This document shows, in pieces, positions 62,816 through 64,000 of a stretch of DNA of 64,000 nucleotides. The notes beneath the pieces were generated by a model. It ran no database searches. It had not been told where the DNA came from and saw only the letters and a list, made by a program, of their open reading frames with translations. The position numbers were made by a program, and so were the translations under genes. This stretch comes from Lingula anatina (lineage: Eukaryota; Brachiopoda; Lingulata; Lingulida; Lingulidae): NCBI RefSeq assembly GCF_001039355.2, contig NW_019775388.1, forward strand, positions 384,842 to 448,841, written 5' to 3'. Every line of letters starts with the position of its first letter. Position 1 is the stretch's first letter.

Positions 62816-63968
62816 ATGTCGAACGTTAAAGTAAACTTACGTCTAGCAATTTTCTTATCGAAAGAATTTCATTTTATCCTGCTCGACCCTGTTTAGATTT
62901 TAGTTTGAGACTGTTTGCGTGCTAGTACGTATACAACACTCATGTACTAGTACAAATGTACTAGTACTAGTAAACTAGCTAGTATATGGTATGTTACATA
63001 CCGTACAGTACGATGTTAGAGTACAAGCGCTCCAAGGCAGTATAGAAAGCTAACATGCATAATACAGTAAATATGCAAAAAATCACAACTTAAAGTGTTG
63101 GATATTTGTTAATGTTAAACGTGCACGATAAGACAGAATAGAACAGTCTGAACAGAGTTGCCTTCAGTTCACCAAAGGCAACAGATTCAAAAACTGCATG
63201 CAATATTTACAATTAATTGTCTATACTGATTAGAGCATTGTATCAGACAGCTGGTGCCAAGATTGATATTTCATTTTGCAATTCATTAATTTTGTTATAC
63301 AATGGTATATATATTCAGATAGGCATCATAGGAGGCTCAGGGCTTGACAACCCAGATATCTTGGAAGGACGAACAGAAAAGTCTGTCAATACCCCATTTG
63401 GAAAGGTATTAATATTTCTAGTGCTTCTAATGTTACATTAGTTAAATTCTGAAAATACAGGCTTATTTACTAATTCCTCACCCCTTCTCCCCAACTTTTC
63501 CACTGCCATTTTCTCTCTTTACTACAGTACTTATTAGGCTCAAGTGCTGTTATTTTTATTAATCTTCAACAGATTCACCAGAGCAAACATTTCGACCAAT
63601 AATACTTAGCACTTCATTATGTCTTTTTTTTAGCCTTCTGATGTTTTGGTGGAGGGGAAGATCAAAGGTGTGGAATGTGTCTTACTGGCAAGGTAATGTG
63701 ATATACTAGACTTTTACCAAGTGACACCACTCAACACACTTTTCATGAGTTTTAACAGCAACAAAAAAAGCTACTGTTGTTTAATATTAAAAAAGAAGAA
63801 TCTTCCCCCCAAAGACAGCCCAACCACCACTTCCATATATTGATAAATTTTTACTTGCCCCTTAACACCTCTAATAATTGGTCTATTAATTCCAAAAAAT
63901 TTGAACTTATTCACTCTTATGGTCTGGGAGAAATATATGAAGTTACAGTGTAGAAAATTAAAATCATC

Positions 63969-64000
<32 letters not shown>
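62816..64000 (+). CDS. MTAP: S-methyl-5'-thioadenosine phosphorylase, N-terminal exons (partial)
   Basis: Cleaves methylthioadenosine with phosphate to adenine and methylthioribose-1-phosphate in the methionine salvage pathway. Exons in the window: 62816-62830 (MSNVK), 63319-63405, 63634-63692, with the next intron running past the right edge. The second exon reads [20 protein letters not shown] then KSVNTPFGK, and the third [20 protein letters not shown], both nearly superimposable on the human N-terminus; the GGSGL loop is part of the phosphate site. Only about 54 of some 280 residues are present. The first exon of five codons is supported by the Met, the donor GTAAAC and the position relative to the second exon, but is short enough to be uncertain. 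Confidence 0.9.
63970..64000. repeat. C homopolymer at the window end
   Basis: At least 31 consecutive C. It may continue beyond the window or mark an assembly or sequencing limit. Confidence 0.9.

Overview
The window is animal nuclear DNA. It is AT-rich, all genes are split by GT-AG introns, and microsatellites and small inverted-repeat transposons are common. The gene set (receptor guanylate cyclase, TRIC channel, RCHY1, ACC-synthase-like aminotransferases, transglutaminase, CFAP95, calcyphosin-like, MTAP) is metazoan and includes motile-cilium genes. The compact genes and their types suggest a marine invertebrate, perhaps a non-chordate deuterostome such as a hemichordate or echinoderm. 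The species assignment is inference; nothing in the window settles it.

Layout. 1-5.2 kb: first coding exon of a TRIC (TMEM38-type) channel on the minus strand, its intron running off the left edge, then intergenic DNA. 5.2-14.3 kb: a 20-exon receptor guanylate cyclase on the plus strand, about 903 aa, with an unusual short Cys-rich ectodomain. 16.5-21.2 kb: RCHY1/Pirh2-type CHY/RING E3 ligase on the minus strand, 9 exons. 21.8-27.4 kb and 28.0-33.5 kb: two 13-exon paralogues of the ACCS-like PLP enzyme, arranged tail to tail with the same intron phases. 33.5-40.5 kb: no host gene seen; dense transposon remains. 40.6-41.9 kb: CFAP95 (C9orf135 family), minus strand, 5 exons. 41.9-46.7 kb: transposons, including a three-layer nested insertion. 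46.7-54.1 kb: transglutaminase, plus strand, with two alternative last exons. 56.8-62.2 kb: calcyphosin-like EF-hand protein, minus strand, also with two alternative last exons. 62.8 kb to the end: start of MTAP on the plus strand.

The genes do not form one pathway. RCHY1/ACCS-like copy 1 and calcyphosin-like/MTAP are head-to-head pairs with CDS starts under 600 bp apart, so probably share bidirectional promoters. The two ACCS-like genes converge, as do the transglutaminase and the calcyphosin-like gene. CFAP95 and the calcyphosin-like protein are both linked to ciliated cells.

The most notable observations are the duplicated terminal coding exons in two neighbouring genes, the guanylate cyclase ectodomain that lacks the usual natriuretic-peptide-receptor fold, a MITE whose target-site duplication coincides with the RCHY1 stop codon, and a MITE > LINE > MITE nest with clear target-site duplications. 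Exon boundaries were called by eye from reading frame, splice signals and family similarity, without transcript data.
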